Positions 1 through 7,875 of a stretch of 64,000 nucleotides of DNA are shown here, one piece after another (the first letter of the stretch is position 1; each line of letters opens with the position of its first letter). The notes beneath the pieces are model-generated. The model was not told where the DNA came from. It worked only from the letters and a program-made list of their open reading frames with translations, and ran no database searches. A program made the translations under genes and the position numbers. This DNA is from a bacterium (GTDB lineage Bacteria; Cyanobacteriota; Vampirovibrionia; Gastranaerophilales; Gastranaerophilaceae): NCBI GenBank assembly GCA_017467605.1, contig JAFUSQ010000019.1, positions 1 through 64,000 on the forward strand, in the 5' to 3' direction.

Positions 1-770
1 CTCCTCGCAATGACGGAAGGCTTAATAACCGTAAAGAACTTATTCATGATTCACAACTCACGCATTGCCCCCTCTCCCCTGCCCCCTCTCCCGCAGGGCG
101 AGGGGAAAAGAAGGCGGGGTTTACTCTGGCAGAAACTCTCATAACAATCGGCATAATCGGTGTAGTTGCAGCATTAACTATACCGAATTTAATCCAAGAA
201 AATCAAAAAAGAGCAACTATCACAAAATTACAGAAAGGAATTTCTGTAATAAATCAGGCTTATAAATTATCATTTGACGAACAGGGTGAACCTGAAAGTG
301 CATTTGATATGGGTGCTGAAGAATATTTTAAGCAATACTGGCAGCCATATATTAAAATGCTTCAATACTGTGATACTTATCAAAAATGCGGGTATAAATC
401 GTTACTTCCATTTAAATATGCAAATAATAATTCGGCAGCTACAAATGTTATAGCGAAGAATGAGCGTACAACATTTTATACTGCTGATGGATTATTATTT
501 ATAGTATTTGTTGCTTCAGGACCCGGAAATGATTTATCAAAAAATGATAGCATATTTATTGATATAAATAGTGGAGGATCTCCTAATAAATTTGGTAGAG
601 ATTTATTCCAATTGGAGCGTATAGAAGATGGGGGAGGGGTTCGTCCAAAAGGTTATAATTTGTCAGATAAAGAGATAAATGAAAATTGTAGTAAAAATGG
701 GCGGGGTGAGTATTGTGCAGAAAAAATCAGACGCGCAAGCTGGAAAATCGAAAAAGATTACCCTTGGTAG
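1..770 (+). CDS. prepilin-like exported protein, 5' end outside window
   Basis: The reading frame (codons from base 3) is open to the left edge with no ATG, GTG or TTG before the pilin motif, so the start lies outside. The type IV prepilin signature FTLAETLITIGIIGVVAA begins at base 120, with cleavage expected after KKAG. The leader before it is at least 38 residues and is partly encoded by a GC-rich interspersed repeat (bases 66-118). The mature part has a D-[IV]-N-x-G-x-P-N-K-x-G-R-D motif and ends WKIEKDYPW, both shared with the other prepilin-like genes here. Such proteins are inserted in the inner membrane, cut by a prepilin peptidase and assembled in type IV pilus or type II secretion filaments. 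Whether this one is a pilin or a pseudopilin cannot be told. Confidence 0.85.
   Translation, partial: PRNDGRLNNRKELIHDSQLTHCPLSPAPSPAGRGEKKAGFTLAETLITIGIIGVVAALTIPNLIQENQKRATITKLQKGISVINQAYKLSFDEQGEPESAFDMGAEEYFKQYWQPYIKMLQYCDTYQKCGYKSLLPFKYANNNSAATNVIAKNERTTFYTADGLLFIVFVASGPGNDLSKNDSIFIDINSGGSPNKFGRDLFQLERIEDGGGVRPKGYNLSDKEINENCSKNGRGEYCAEKIRRASWKIEKDYPW
66..110. repeat. GC-rich interspersed repeat (CCCCTCTCCC type) inside a coding region
   Basis: C-rich arm followed by a GGGCGAGGGG arm. Related copies occur at 10021-10066, 10438-10486, 25396-25488 and 51861-51962. Here it is read in frame as the leader of the prepilin-like protein. Confidence 0.65.
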
Positions 771-780
771 GGGTAAATAT

Positions 781-1530
781 TTATACCAGAGACAATTTAA
801 CTCCTGATTTGTTAACTTGTTTAAGTTTTTCAACACGTTTTAATACAGTATTTGCATTTTCAGCATCAGGTTGAGAGGATAAATATTTTCGATAAAATCT
901 TTTAGCTTCTGCCTGTTTACCAAGTTTATCAAAACATAATCCGATTTCAGAATATATTTTTGTATATTTCGGGTTAATTTTTAAAACGTCCATATAGAGA
1001 TTCAAAGCTTGTTTATAAAGCTCCATTTTCATGAACAAAGTCGATTTCCGAAGATAAGCATTTAAATATGAAGGAGTATTTTCAATTAATTTTTGATAAA
1101 TCATCAATGCCATATCTTGTTCATCACACTGTTCATGAGCCAAACCTAACTGGTAAATCGCCTCAGGATTTTCAGGTTCAATTTCTATGGCGCGAATAAA
1201 ACACTTAATAGCTTTGCAAGGGGTTTCTTCCTGCAAATGACATAAACCCAATTCATAAAAAGTTTCAAAATTTCCATTATCAAGCAAGGCTGATTTTTCA
1301 AGGTTTTCTATAGCTTTTTTTATCTTACCTAAATTTTTGTAACAAATTCCAAGCCCCAAATAGGTTTCCGCATTATTTCTATCCAGCAAAATTGAATTCA
1401 GATAAGAGCTTACAGCTTCTTTAAACGAATCTTTTGCACGCAAGCTATCTGCCTTTTCCTGTAATGTTTTTGGCAATTTTTTAGACAACGGGGTGCTCAT
1501 ATAACACGATTTTGTTTTATCTGTGCTCAA
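781..1530 (-). CDS. TPR-repeat protein
   Basis: 249 residues, almost entirely tetratricopeptide repeats: about six 34-residue units between residues 24 and 220, with the usual A/G/Y spacing (for example AETYLGLGICYKNLGKIKKA). There is no signal peptide or membrane segment, so it is probably a cytoplasmic scaffold for protein contacts. The TTG start at 1530 is preferred because an AAGGAAG ribosome site lies 6-7 nt upstream. The in-frame ATG at 1500 has no such site. It stands alone, convergent with the prepilin-like gene and divergent from the exported pair at 1650. No specific function can be assigned. Confidence 0.8.
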   Translation of the reverse strand: MSTDKTKSCYMSTPLSKKLPKTLQEKADSLRAKDSFKEAVSSYLNSILLDRNNAETYLGLGICYKNLGKIKKAIENLEKSALLDNGNFETFYELGLCHLQEETPCKAIKCFIRAIEIEPENPEAIYQLGLAHEQCDEQDMALMIYQKLIENTPSYLNAYLRKSTLFMKMELYKQALNLYMDVLKINPKYTKIYSEIGLCFDKLGKQAEAKRFYRKYLSSQPDAENANTVLKRVEKLKQVNKSGVKLSLV

Positions 1531-1649
1531 CTCTTTCTTCCTTCTTATATGAATATTTTAGAAGTTTTTTCACAATGTAAGAACAATCCTTAGATTTAAA
1601 ACTTTATCAACCATTGGATTTATTATCATAGTTGTGCTATATATTTATT

Positions 1650-2474
1650 ATGAAAAAGATTTTGATTTCATTAGGGATTGTAAGCATTTTGAGCATGCAA
1701 GGTTTTGCATTAGAAACTGAAGAAATTCGTCTTGATAATGTTAAACAAACTCAAATTGAATTACCAACTGTTGATTATAAAGAATCAGAATCGCTTTTAA
1801 TAAGCGACAAAGAAATCATGGACGAAATTATACGTCTGCAAAAAGAAAAAGACATGGACGATATTGATAATCTCTGGAAAGGAACTGTTGAAAATAATCA
1901 GGTTATAGGATTTGCGCTAAAAAAATTAGCAACTCCAGAAAGCCAAAGAAGAATTCATTCATCATTAATGGCTAAAACTCTTTCTGCAATAGTTTCAGGA
2001 GCATCATTAGCACCTGCATTAATCGGAGCAAATTACATGATTCAATCAGGTTCGTATGCAACCGGAAGGATTGCACAACACCTTTTAAATAAAAAAAATA
2101 TTCCGCAAGAAGTTCCGCTAACGGATACTGAACTTATAGAACTTGCCGGATTGATAGAAAGTTTGCAGGACAAAATTATAAACGCATACTACAATTATAA
2201 AAGTGCATTAACTCAGCTAAAAGAAGTTCGTTCCAGAGAACTTTTGTATAGCAGAAATTATGTTAAAGCAATGGACGAAGAAGATTTTCTTGAAATTGCA
2301 ATATCTTCTGCACTATATAAAGATATGGAAATTGAAGAATTCAAATATGCACAACTTGCAAAAAAATACCATTTAGAATTGCAAAGACTTGCAGGGAAAA
2401 AAGTTGTTGATAATTTGAACTTATATCAATATGATTATGACTCAGCACTGATTGGAGGGAATAATGAAAAATAA
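1650..2474 (+). CDS. exported coiled-coil protein, first of a paralogous pair
   Basis: About 274 residues. An N-terminal signal peptide (MKKILISLGIVSILSMQGFA) points to export. A glycine/alanine-rich hydrophobic stretch at about residues 110-140 is followed by a long helical region, about 170-270 (ESLQDKIINAYYNYKSALTQL), resembling the helical hairpins of TolC-type proteins. The same order of elements is seen in the next gene, so they are tandem paralogues. The ATG at 1650 is chosen over an upstream TTG because the signal peptide starts there. A TATATA box ends 7 nt before it, which suggests a leaderless message. The 3' end overlaps the next gene by 11 bp. Family not recognised. Confidence 0.7.
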   Translation: MKKILISLGIVSILSMQGFALETEEIRLDNVKQTQIELPTVDYKESESLLISDKEIMDEIIRLQKEKDMDDIDNLWKGTVENNQVIGFALKKLATPESQRRIHSSLMAKTLSAIVSGASLAPALIGANYMIQSGSYATGRIAQHLLNKKNIPQEVPLTDTELIELAGLIESLQDKIINAYYNYKSALTQLKEVRSRELLYSRNYVKAMDEEDFLEIAISSALYKDMEIEEFKYAQLAKKYHLELQRLAGKKVVDNLNLYQYDYDSALIGGNNEK

Positions 2475-3951
2475 ACTATTGCTTAGCTCTATAATGTTAT
2501 GCTTAAGTGCACTGCCAATAAGTGCACAAACAACTTTATCTGAAATAAGCCACCCGAAAGATCCGGCATACCGTGTAGGGATATCAGAAACCCCTGAAAA
2601 TCAGTATATCCAAGCTGAGCAAAGTAAAATTAAGCCGGAAACAAAGTATGCTCATATCGATAATTCTCAAGATAGTTCAATTGCAGATATGACATATGCA
2701 GACCTTACAATAAAACGTTTGTCAAAAGAGATTTCTCAAGAGTTGGAATTTGAACAACAAGAAATGCTCACAGACTTATCCCTTCTATGGCAGGGAGCTG
2801 CAATGCAAAGCGATACAATAAATTTTGCACTATATAAACTTGCAAACCCTGATGCAGATAAACCTGATGAAAAATCAATTAAAAAAGTTTTGTCTACAAT
2901 TGCCAGCATGTCAACACTTGTCGGAGCAAGTATCGGAAGCCCTGTTATTGCAGGTTCATCACTAATTGGCGGCAATATTTTAGGAATAATGTCTCAGGAT
3001 ACAAAAGCTCTTAACTATAAATATACAAGAGTTAATGATGCTGATATGATAATTCTTATAAGAAAAGTTGAAGATTTGCAACAAAAAGCAGTTGATCTTT
3101 ATTACGACTATATGAGTGCAAAAAAACAACTCGAATTTGCAAATGAATTAGTAACAGAACGTCAAAATAAGTTTGAACTTGCCCAACAAAACAATGCACC
3201 AAGAGAACTTATTGTAATAACTGATGCATACTATAGAACCGCACTTGATAGACAGAGAACCGCAAAATCGGAATTCTATGCAAAACGAGCTGCTTTAGAA
3301 CAATTTGTCGGGAACGAAACTTTCACACAATTTGAAACGGAATTAGCAGAACGTGAAAAAAGTGACAATGGTGAAAATAATTTGACTATTGCACAAAACA
3401 ACCAAGAAGAATACTCCAATACTATTCAAACTGTGACAGAATACACAAATAATCTTGAGCAAATGGAAACAACTGTAAATGAAGCAAATCCTTATTTATA
3501 TCAAGATATGGAGACAATTACAGGTTCATCTTCCAATATAGAAAATAATGAGGAGTTGCTTGACAATGATGAGGAAAATTTAACCTCTAAAAAAGGAAAA
3601 TCTAAAAAATCAAAAAAAATTAAAACCAAAAAAGAATCAAACAAAACTACTGCCGAAACTCCAAAATATCCAAAAAATTCAACAAAAAATTTAATATTTT
3701 TACATGGACAAGACAAACATTCCGTGCAAAAACCGAATTCACAAACAACTCAAAATGTTTCTGATAAAACACTGCCATCAAACAATTCGGTACAAAATAT
3801 TCCGACATACACACCAAAATCAATAAATGAATTTGGCTTACCTCCGCTTGATGAAATAAGAATACCTGACCTTAAACAAGGTGGCTATTCAATACATTCA
3901 GACTTTACACAAGATATAAACAGCGGTAATACGACAATATTTGAATATTAA
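2464..3951 (+). CDS. exported coiled-coil protein, second of a paralogous pair
   Basis: About 495 residues, starting at the ATG at 2464 behind GGAGG (2455-2459), with translation probably coupled to the overlapping upstream gene. Signal peptide at residues 1-22. A conserved core is shared with its neighbour: LTDLSLLWQG, an alanine/glycine-rich hydrophobic segment, then KVEDLQQKAVDLYYDYMSAK and further helix like an outer-membrane efflux (TolC) hairpin. After about residue 320 it differs: a lysine-rich KSKKSKKIKTKKE stretch and a low-complexity Asn/Thr/Pro tail. Likely periplasmic or outer-membrane associated. No beta-barrel strands are evident, so it is not called TolC. Confidence 0.7.
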   Translation: MKNKLLLSSIMLCLSALPISAQTTLSEISHPKDPAYRVGISETPENQYIQAEQSKIKPETKYAHIDNSQDSSIADMTYADLTIKRLSKEISQELEFEQQEMLTDLSLLWQGAAMQSDTINFALYKLANPDADKPDEKSIKKVLSTIASMSTLVGASIGSPVIAGSSLIGGNILGIMSQDTKALNYKYTRVNDADMIILIRKVEDLQQKAVDLYYDYMSAKKQLEFANELVTERQNKFELAQQNNAPRELIVITDAYYRTALDRQRTAKSEFYAKRAALEQFVGNETFTQFETELAEREKSDNGENNLTIAQNNQEEYSNTIQTVTEYTNNLEQMETTVNEANPYLYQDMETITGSSSNIENNEELLDNDEENLTSKKGKSKKSKKIKTKKESNKTTAETPKYPKNSTKNLIFLHGQDKHSVQKPNSQTTQNVSDKTLPSNNSVQNIPTYTPKSINEFGLPPLDEIRIPDLKQGGYSIHSDFTQDINSGNTTIFEY

Positions 3952-4007
3952 AAATCATAAATTAAGCAACTTGATTTTTAATTATGTTGATGATAACTTT
4001 AATACAG

Positions 4008-4083
4008 AAGTCGTCACAGACCTGCGGCACTCTGCCGACGAGGAAATGACTAAATGTCATTCTTGAGGAGAGGAAAGGTAGCG
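4008..4083 (+). repeat. degenerate partial tRNA-Met copy A with an insert
   Basis: Begins with the AAGTCGTCAC sequence that precedes the true tRNA at 4274, then a diverged tRNA 5' end (AGACCTGCGGC), then about 48 nt of foreign sequence containing an AATGAC/GTCATT hairpin, then GGTAGCG, which matches the tRNA D-arm. TCGTC (4011) can pair with GACGA downstream. Confidence 0.55.
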
Positions 4084-4147
4084 GGGGTAAATTTAAATCA
4101 CCCGTAAGCCGACTAGGTTAAGTAACGATTTTGACAATTTAATACAA

Positions 4148-4227
4148 AAGTCGTCACGGGCCTGTGGCACTCTGCCGACGAAGAAATGACTAAATGTCAT
4201 TTCTGAGGAGAGGAAAGGTAGCGCAGA
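4148..4227 (+). repeat. degenerate partial tRNA-Met copy B with an insert
   Basis: The first 21 nt match the flank and 5' end of the tRNA at 4274-4294. The D-arm segment GGTAGCGCAGA is regained at 4217-4227, after a 48-nt segment that replaces 5 nt of the real tRNA. The insert is nearly the same as in copy A (4008-4083). No anticodon or T-arm follows, so this is not a working tRNA. Confidence 0.6.
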
Positions 4228-4283
4228 AGCTACCGCAAGGTACAGGCATAGTGAATTGAAAACTAAATAAAATAAGTCGTCAC

Positions 4284-4355
4284 GGGCCTGTGGCGCAGCG
4301 GTAGCGCAGAGGACTCATAATCCTTTGGTCGTGGGTTCGAATCCCTCCGGGCCCA
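4284..4355 (+). tRNA. tRNA-Met (CAT anticodon), or lysidine-type tRNA-Ile2
   Basis: 72-nt cloverleaf. Acceptor GGGCCTG/CGGGCCC with one G-U pair and discriminator A; D stem GCGC/GCGC; anticodon stem GAGGA/TCCTT with loop CTCATAA; T loop TTCGAAT. The T stem has a T-T mismatch at its second pair. The anticodon stem lacks the three G-C pairs of an initiator, so it is an elongator tRNA-Met or a tRNA-Ile read after lysidine modification. CCA is not encoded. A terminator follows at 4364. Confidence 0.88.
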
Positions 4356-4363
4356 AATTTAAA

Positions 4364-4388
4364 AAAAAGAGCCTTTTGGCTCTTTTTT
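4364..4388. terminator. bidirectional terminator between tRNA and prepilin gene
   Basis: AAAAAGAGCC, TTTT loop, GGCTCTTTTTT. It can serve the tRNA (+) and the prepilin-like gene ending at 4413 (-). Confidence 0.85.
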
Positions 4389-4412
4389 AGTGCTTTAATT
4401 ACATTAATAAAA

Positions 4413-5357
4413 CTATTTTGCAGTATTTAAAACATACTTTGCTGCATTGGTTGCAGGAGCAACAGTTGAATTGTAAAATACAACAGGGAATACGTCACCA
4501 ATAGTTTTACTATCAACTATGCATGGTTCATCAAGATCAAAAGATGTAGTTCCAGTTTTACATTTTACTTCTTTATTTGGAGGTGTAGGTCCATTTACAT
4601 CAATAAAAGCCAAGCAATACCTAAAAGGGGAATCGACAGTAATATTAGATAATTTAGAATTTAAAGATGTTCCAACAGGAATATCACAATCCCCTTTTTG
4701 AGCAAATACTTGAAATGCAAATAATGACCCATCTGACAGCACATATGCACTTCCTCGTTCACCCCAATACATTGTAATAGCCAACATTTCTTCACTTGCC
4801 GCTAATATATTATATATATTAGTATTATCTAAAACTTTATCATTTGGATCTATATAAAAGTTTGTATAATATGCATCAATCGAAAAACCTTTTAAACTTC
4901 CATTAAATATTGCACAAAATGTCATATCCTTATCAGGAGTTTCACTTTTTTCTGTATAAGGATTGCCATTCCAAGGTCCATCACAAGATTCTGCATCTGA
5001 GAAATCAAAATCATAATTAGCTTTATTCAATCTTACTGCTTGATTTAATGTTGAAATTGTTTTCTTAAACTGACTTCTAAATTTTTGTCCGTTTGTATTT
5101 GCAATTAATGTTGGAATAGTCAATGCCGCGACTACACCGATAATGCCGAGGGTAATTAATACCTCTGCAAGGGTAAAAGCAGCCTTTTTGAAGTGAATAG
5201 GTAAATAAGTGATTAAGTAAATAAGTTCTTTACGGTTATTTTTTGTCATTCCGAACTCGTTTCGGAATCTATTTTCAGACCCTGAAACAAGTTCAGGGTG
5301 ACAGTTATTTGTGTCTCTGCGGAGAAATTGAATGTTGTTATTAAAACCTTTTTTCAT
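4413..5357 (-). CDS. prepilin-like exported protein with repeat-extended leader (XRE/prepilin cassette 1)
   Basis: 314 residues. The prepilin motif FTLAEVLITLGIIGVVAA starts at residue 61, with Ala rather than Gly at the cleavage position. The 60-residue leader is far longer than usual and includes in-frame translation of a palindromic repeat (CHPELVSGSE). The start is fixed by the AAAGGAAG ribosome site just before the ATG at 5357. There is no other in-frame ATG before the motif except one inside the repeat-derived part. The mature part has IDVNGPTPPNK, the shared D-x-N-G-x-x-x-P-N motif, and several cysteines. A perfect sigma-70 promoter lies upstream, and the divergent XRE gene at 5468 is its likely regulator. 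Confidence 0.85.
   Translation of the reverse strand: MKKGFNNNIQFLRRDTNNCHPELVSGSENRFRNEFGMTKNNRKELIYLITYLPIHFKKAAFTLAEVLITLGIIGVVAALTIPTLIANTNGQKFRSQFKKTISTLNQAVRLNKANYDFDFSDAESCDGPWNGNPYTEKSETPDKDMTFCAIFNGSLKGFSIDAYYTNFYIDPNDKVLDNTNIYNILAASEEMLAITMYWGERGSAYVLSDGSLFAFQVFAQKGDCDIPVGTSLNSKLSNITVDSPFRYCLAFIDVNGPTPPNKEVKCKTGTTSFDLDEPCIVDSKTIGDVFPVVFYNSTVAPATNAAKYVLNTAK
5246..5303. repeat. palindromic interspersed repeat inside prepilin leader
   Basis: Two inverted-repeat halves: CCGAACTCGTTTCGG and CCCTGAAACAAGTTCAGGG. Related copies are at 6231-6328, 10496-10526, 11046-11075, 48894-48994 and 53434-53560. Here it is in frame within the coding region. Confidence 0.8.
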
Positions 5358-5375
5358 ATAATCTTCCTTTCTTTT

Positions 5376-5421
5376 GTATCAATATCATACTACTTAGTAT
5401 CAATATTTTGATATTAATATC
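5376..5421. promoter_or_regulatory. probable operator for the cassette-1 XRE protein
   Basis: GTATCAATAT occurs twice, 21 bp apart (5376 and 5397), i.e. two helical turns, next to ATCAATATTTTGAT and the perfect palindrome GATATTAATATC (5410-5421). The block abuts the prepilin -10 box and covers its start point, as expected of a repressor site. The protein that binds it is inferred from position. Confidence 0.55.
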
Positions 5422-5450
5422 ATTATATTATCTTATTTTGTATTTGTCAA
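5422..5450 (-). promoter_or_regulatory. consensus sigma-70 promoter of the cassette-1 prepilin gene
   Basis: On the minus strand: TTGACA (5450-5445), 17-nt spacer, TATAAT (5427-5422). All twelve positions match consensus. Start point expected near 5415. Confidence 0.85.
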
Positions 5451-5467
5451 GATTATATAATTTTGGC

Positions 5468-5698
5468 ATGAAAGATGTCACAAAAAGAGCGCTTGGGAAA
5501 AACATTAAAATAGAACGCATAAGAAAAGATATTACGCAGGAGCAATTTGCTGAAATGATTGATATCAGTCTCAGTCATATAAGCAAAATTGAACAAGGAC
5601 TTACTTCACCTACAGCAATACTGCTTTACAAAATGTCACTTGTTCTAAAAATCCCAATGGAAGAATTTTTTAAAGGTATAGATATAAATCTCGCATAA
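5468..5698 (+). CDS. XRE-family transcriptional regulator (cassette 1)
   Basis: 76 residues, essentially one Cro/CI-type helix-turn-helix: TQEQFAEMIDISLSHISKIEQG at about residues 22-43. It is a DNA-binding protein without an effector domain. It is divergent from the prepilin-like gene at 4413, and the 110-bp gap holds the repeats expected for its operator, so a local repressor or autoregulator role is inferred. TATAAT at 5456-5461 ends 7 nt before the ATG and there is no ribosome site, so the message is probably leaderless. A longer reading frame from 5408 is possible, but its added residues would be translated promoter DNA. Confidence 0.85.
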   Translation: MKDVTKRALGKNIKIERIRKDITQEQFAEMIDISLSHISKIEQGLTSPTAILLYKMSLVLKIPMEEFFKGIDINLA

Positions 5699-5734
5699 AA
5701 AAACCTCTCAGAACAATATCAGAGAGGTTTTTTA
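5699..5734. terminator. bidirectional terminator closing the ribosomal operon and XRE gene
   Basis: AAACCTCTC (5701-5709) pairs with GAGAGGTTT (5722-5730), flanked by A and T runs. It ends both the XRE gene (+) and rplR (-), so the ribosomal operon stops after L18. Confidence 0.88.
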
Positions 5735-5752
5735 TTTTAGTTATGTTCAAAA

Positions 5753-6121
5753 TTAGAACATCAAGCCTGCTTCTCTTGCTGCTTCTGCCAATGCTGCAAT
5801 TCTACCATGGTATAAGAAACCGCCACGGTCAAACACTACGCATTCAATACCTGCTTTTTTAGCTTTTTGAGCGATTGCTTCACCTACAGCTTTTGCTGCA
5901 TCAATATTACCACCATGAGTTAATTTTTCTTTTAACTCTTTATCATTTGATGAAGCAGATGCAAGTGTTACATGGTTATCATCATCAATCAATTGAGCAT
6001 AAATATGTTTTGTACTTCTGTATACTGCAAGTCTTGGGAATTCAGCTGTACCTGCCAATTTTACTCTGATTGATCTGTGTCTTTTTTGAACAATTGGTTT
6101 TCTTTGTTGTTGTTTAATCAT
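5753..6121 (-). CDS. rplR: 50S ribosomal protein L18
   Basis: 122 residues, the normal length. L18 binds 5S rRNA and carries it into the large subunit. The basic N-terminus ([18 protein letters not shown]), [20 protein letters not shown] and the C-terminal [24 protein letters not shown] are typical. It is the last gene of this cluster: in most bacteria S5, L30, L15 and SecY would follow, but here a terminator and an XRE/prepilin cassette do. Start ATG at 6121 with a purine-rich ribosome site. Confidence 0.97.
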   Translation of the reverse strand: MIKQQQRKPIVQKRHRSIRVKLAGTAEFPRLAVYRSTKHIYAQLIDDDNHVTLASASSNDKELKEKLTHGGNIDAAKAVGEAIAQKAKKAGIECVVFDRGGFLYHGRIAALAEAAREAGLMF

Positions 6122-6230
6122 TTTATTTTATCCTTTCTGCCCAAACCTTCTTGAATAACCACTTCCAAGGGTCTATGCGGGCTTTGTTTTTAATTGGTTG
6201 GGTAGGTACCCCACCATACTTACTATATTT

Positions 6231-6328
6231 TGTCATTCTGAACTCGATTCAGAATCTAATTTGCCTTTACTAGCATAGATTATAAAATAATCTACTTTGT
6301 ATGGGATCCCGAAACAAGTTCGGGATAA
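6231..6328. repeat. palindromic interspersed repeat between rplF and rplR
   Basis: TTCTGAACTCGATTCAGAA, then a spacer, then CCCGAAACAAGTTCGGG: the same two-hairpin layout as the copy inside the prepilin leader at 5246. It widens the L6-L18 gap to about 250 bp. Confidence 0.8.
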
Positions 6329-6368
6329 GATATCTCTAAGGTTCGCCAAAATCTCACCGAGAGCTATC

Positions 6369-6908
6369 TTATTTTTTACCTGCTTTTCCGGCTTTACGTC
6401 TGATGTATTCGCCTTCGTATTTAATACCTTTTCCTTTATATACTTCAGGTTTACGTTTTGATCTGATTAAAGCTGCAACATCACCGACTTTTTGTTTGTT
6501 TGAACCTTTTACGGTGATTTTTGTATTAGCTTCAACAGAAATCGTAATACCTTCCGGCGGAACGATATCAACAGGGTGAGAATAACCAAGAGCCATATTT
6601 AAAGTTGTACCTTGCATTTGTGCTCTATAACCTACACCGTTAATTTCAAGTTTTTTAATAAAACCTTCTTTTACACCGGTAATAGCATTAGCAACTAATG
6701 TTCTTGATAATCCGTATAATGCATCAGCTTCGCGAGAATCGCTAACTTTTGTCAATACAACATGATTATCTTCTATTTTAACTGCGATTTCAGGACGAAC
6801 GTTTACAGTTTCAGTTCCCAAAGAACCTTTAGCTGTTACAACTTGTCCATCTATTTTAACTTCAACTCCAGATGGAATTTCGATAGGTTTTTTACCAATT
6901 CTTGACAT
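6369..6908 (-). CDS. rplF: 50S ribosomal protein L6
   Basis: 179 residues, full length. Two L6 domains; starts MSRIGKKPIEIPSGVEV and has the conserved GSNKQKVGDVAALIRSKRKPEVYKGKGI near the C-terminus, which contacts 23S rRNA near the sarcin-ricin loop. Start ATG at 6908 behind an AAGGAGAAA site. Separated from S8 by about 290 bp, unusually long for this operon; the gap contains a GTCGGGATAGCAATCCCGAC inverted repeat (6947-6966). Confidence 0.97.
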   Translation of the reverse strand: MSRIGKKPIEIPSGVEVKIDGQVVTAKGSLGTETVNVRPEIAVKIEDNHVVLTKVSDSREADALYGLSRTLVANAITGVKEGFIKKLEINGVGYRAQMQGTTLNMALGYSHPVDIVPPEGITISVEANTKITVKGSNKQKVGDVAALIRSKRKPEVYKGKGIKYEGEYIRRKAGKAGKK

Positions 6909-7196
6909 TTTTAATTTCTCCTTGTGGTATATTTGTGTACTTACTGTCGGGATAGCAATCCCGACCTGCTGTCATCATTCTGAAAATTATGAGATTCTTC
7001 GGGCTAACACCCTCAGAATGACAAAGATGAAGAATCCCCTTTTGGACTTTTCTACCAATTATGTCCTTTTTCTAAGTTGATAAGTGCGATAAATTTGTGA
7101 AGTTCGATAAGTACATATCGTTTTATTATTATTCGTGTACCGGTTTGTATAAATCTAATATTAAACCTTAAAGTACTTATCCTGCTTAACCACTTA

Positions 7197-7592
7197 CTAG
7201 TATACGTAGCAAAGAACTTCGCCGCCAACGTTTTCTTTTCTGGCTTTTCTATCAGTTAACAACCCTTTTGGAGTTGAAACAATAGCAACACCCATTCCGC
7301 CTAAAACTTTTTGCAAGTTTTTAGCTTTTGAGTAGTGTCTCAAACCGGGAGTTGAAACTCTTTGTAATTTTGTAATTACAGGTTTGCCGTTTGCACCGTA
7401 TTTCAATGTAATAGTAATCACATTGAATTTTCCAACTTTTTTAACTTCATAATCAGAAATATAACCTTCTTCTTTTAAAAGTTTTGCTAATTCAACTTTT
7501 AATTTAGAAGCAGGAATATCAACTGTTTCATGCTTAACAGTGTTAGCATTTCTGATTCTTGTTAGCATATCTGCTATCGGATCTGTATTCAT
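7197..7592 (-). CDS. rpsH: 30S ribosomal protein S8
   Basis: 131 residues. Starts [16 protein letters not shown]; the C-terminus has [22 protein letters not shown], a standard S8 ending. S8 binds the central domain of 16S rRNA and is often the translational repressor of the spc operon. Two terminators (7836, 9112) separate it from S14 upstream, so it must be transcribed from a promoter in 7593-7840. No convincing consensus promoter is visible there. Confidence 0.96.
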   Translation of the reverse strand: MNTDPIADMLTRIRNANTVKHETVDIPASKLKVELAKLLKEEGYISDYEVKKVGKFNVITITLKYGANGKPVITKLQRVSTPGLRHYSKAKNLQKVLGGMGVAIVSTPKGLLTDRKARKENVGGEVLCYVY

Positions 7593-7835
7593 TTTTCTTC
7601 CTTTTCTGGGACTTACTCCACAGTTATAGAGCAGTATCCTGTTAACTATAAACCCGCTTACCGAATTAATGTTGCCTCCAACTGTGCGTATCTAACAATC
7701 TAAAGAGCCGCCCCTTTAAACCTATATCCGCACCCAAAGACTTGCTTCGGCAGTTCGGAACTGTATTATTATGCTAAAATAAACATAAATGATTTGCAAG
7801 TAAAATAAATTGAAAAATAAAGATTTTGTAATAAA

Positions 7836-7868
7836 AGAAAGGTGGGTTGAAATATTTTCAACCCGCCT
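7836..7868 (-). terminator. terminator of the unknown gene at 7876
   Basis: 12-bp stem, GGTGGGTTGAAA (7841-7852) with TTTCAACCCGCC (7856-7867), followed on the minus strand by a T-rich tract. It lies between the inserted gene and S8. Confidence 0.8.
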
Positions 7869-7875
7869 TAGCTTT

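Noticed and set aside
65-265. 66-residue plus-strand frame
   Set aside because: It is out of frame with the clear prepilin motif at 120; it reads the repeat and the prepilin gene in a wrong frame.
1632-1649. TTG start for the first exported paralogue
   Set aside because: The six extra residues would precede the signal peptide and lie in the -10 region.
4008-4230. RNase P or other known structured RNA
   Set aside because: GAGGAGAGGAAAG looked like an RNase P element, but the rest fits a broken tRNA copy with a repeat insert.
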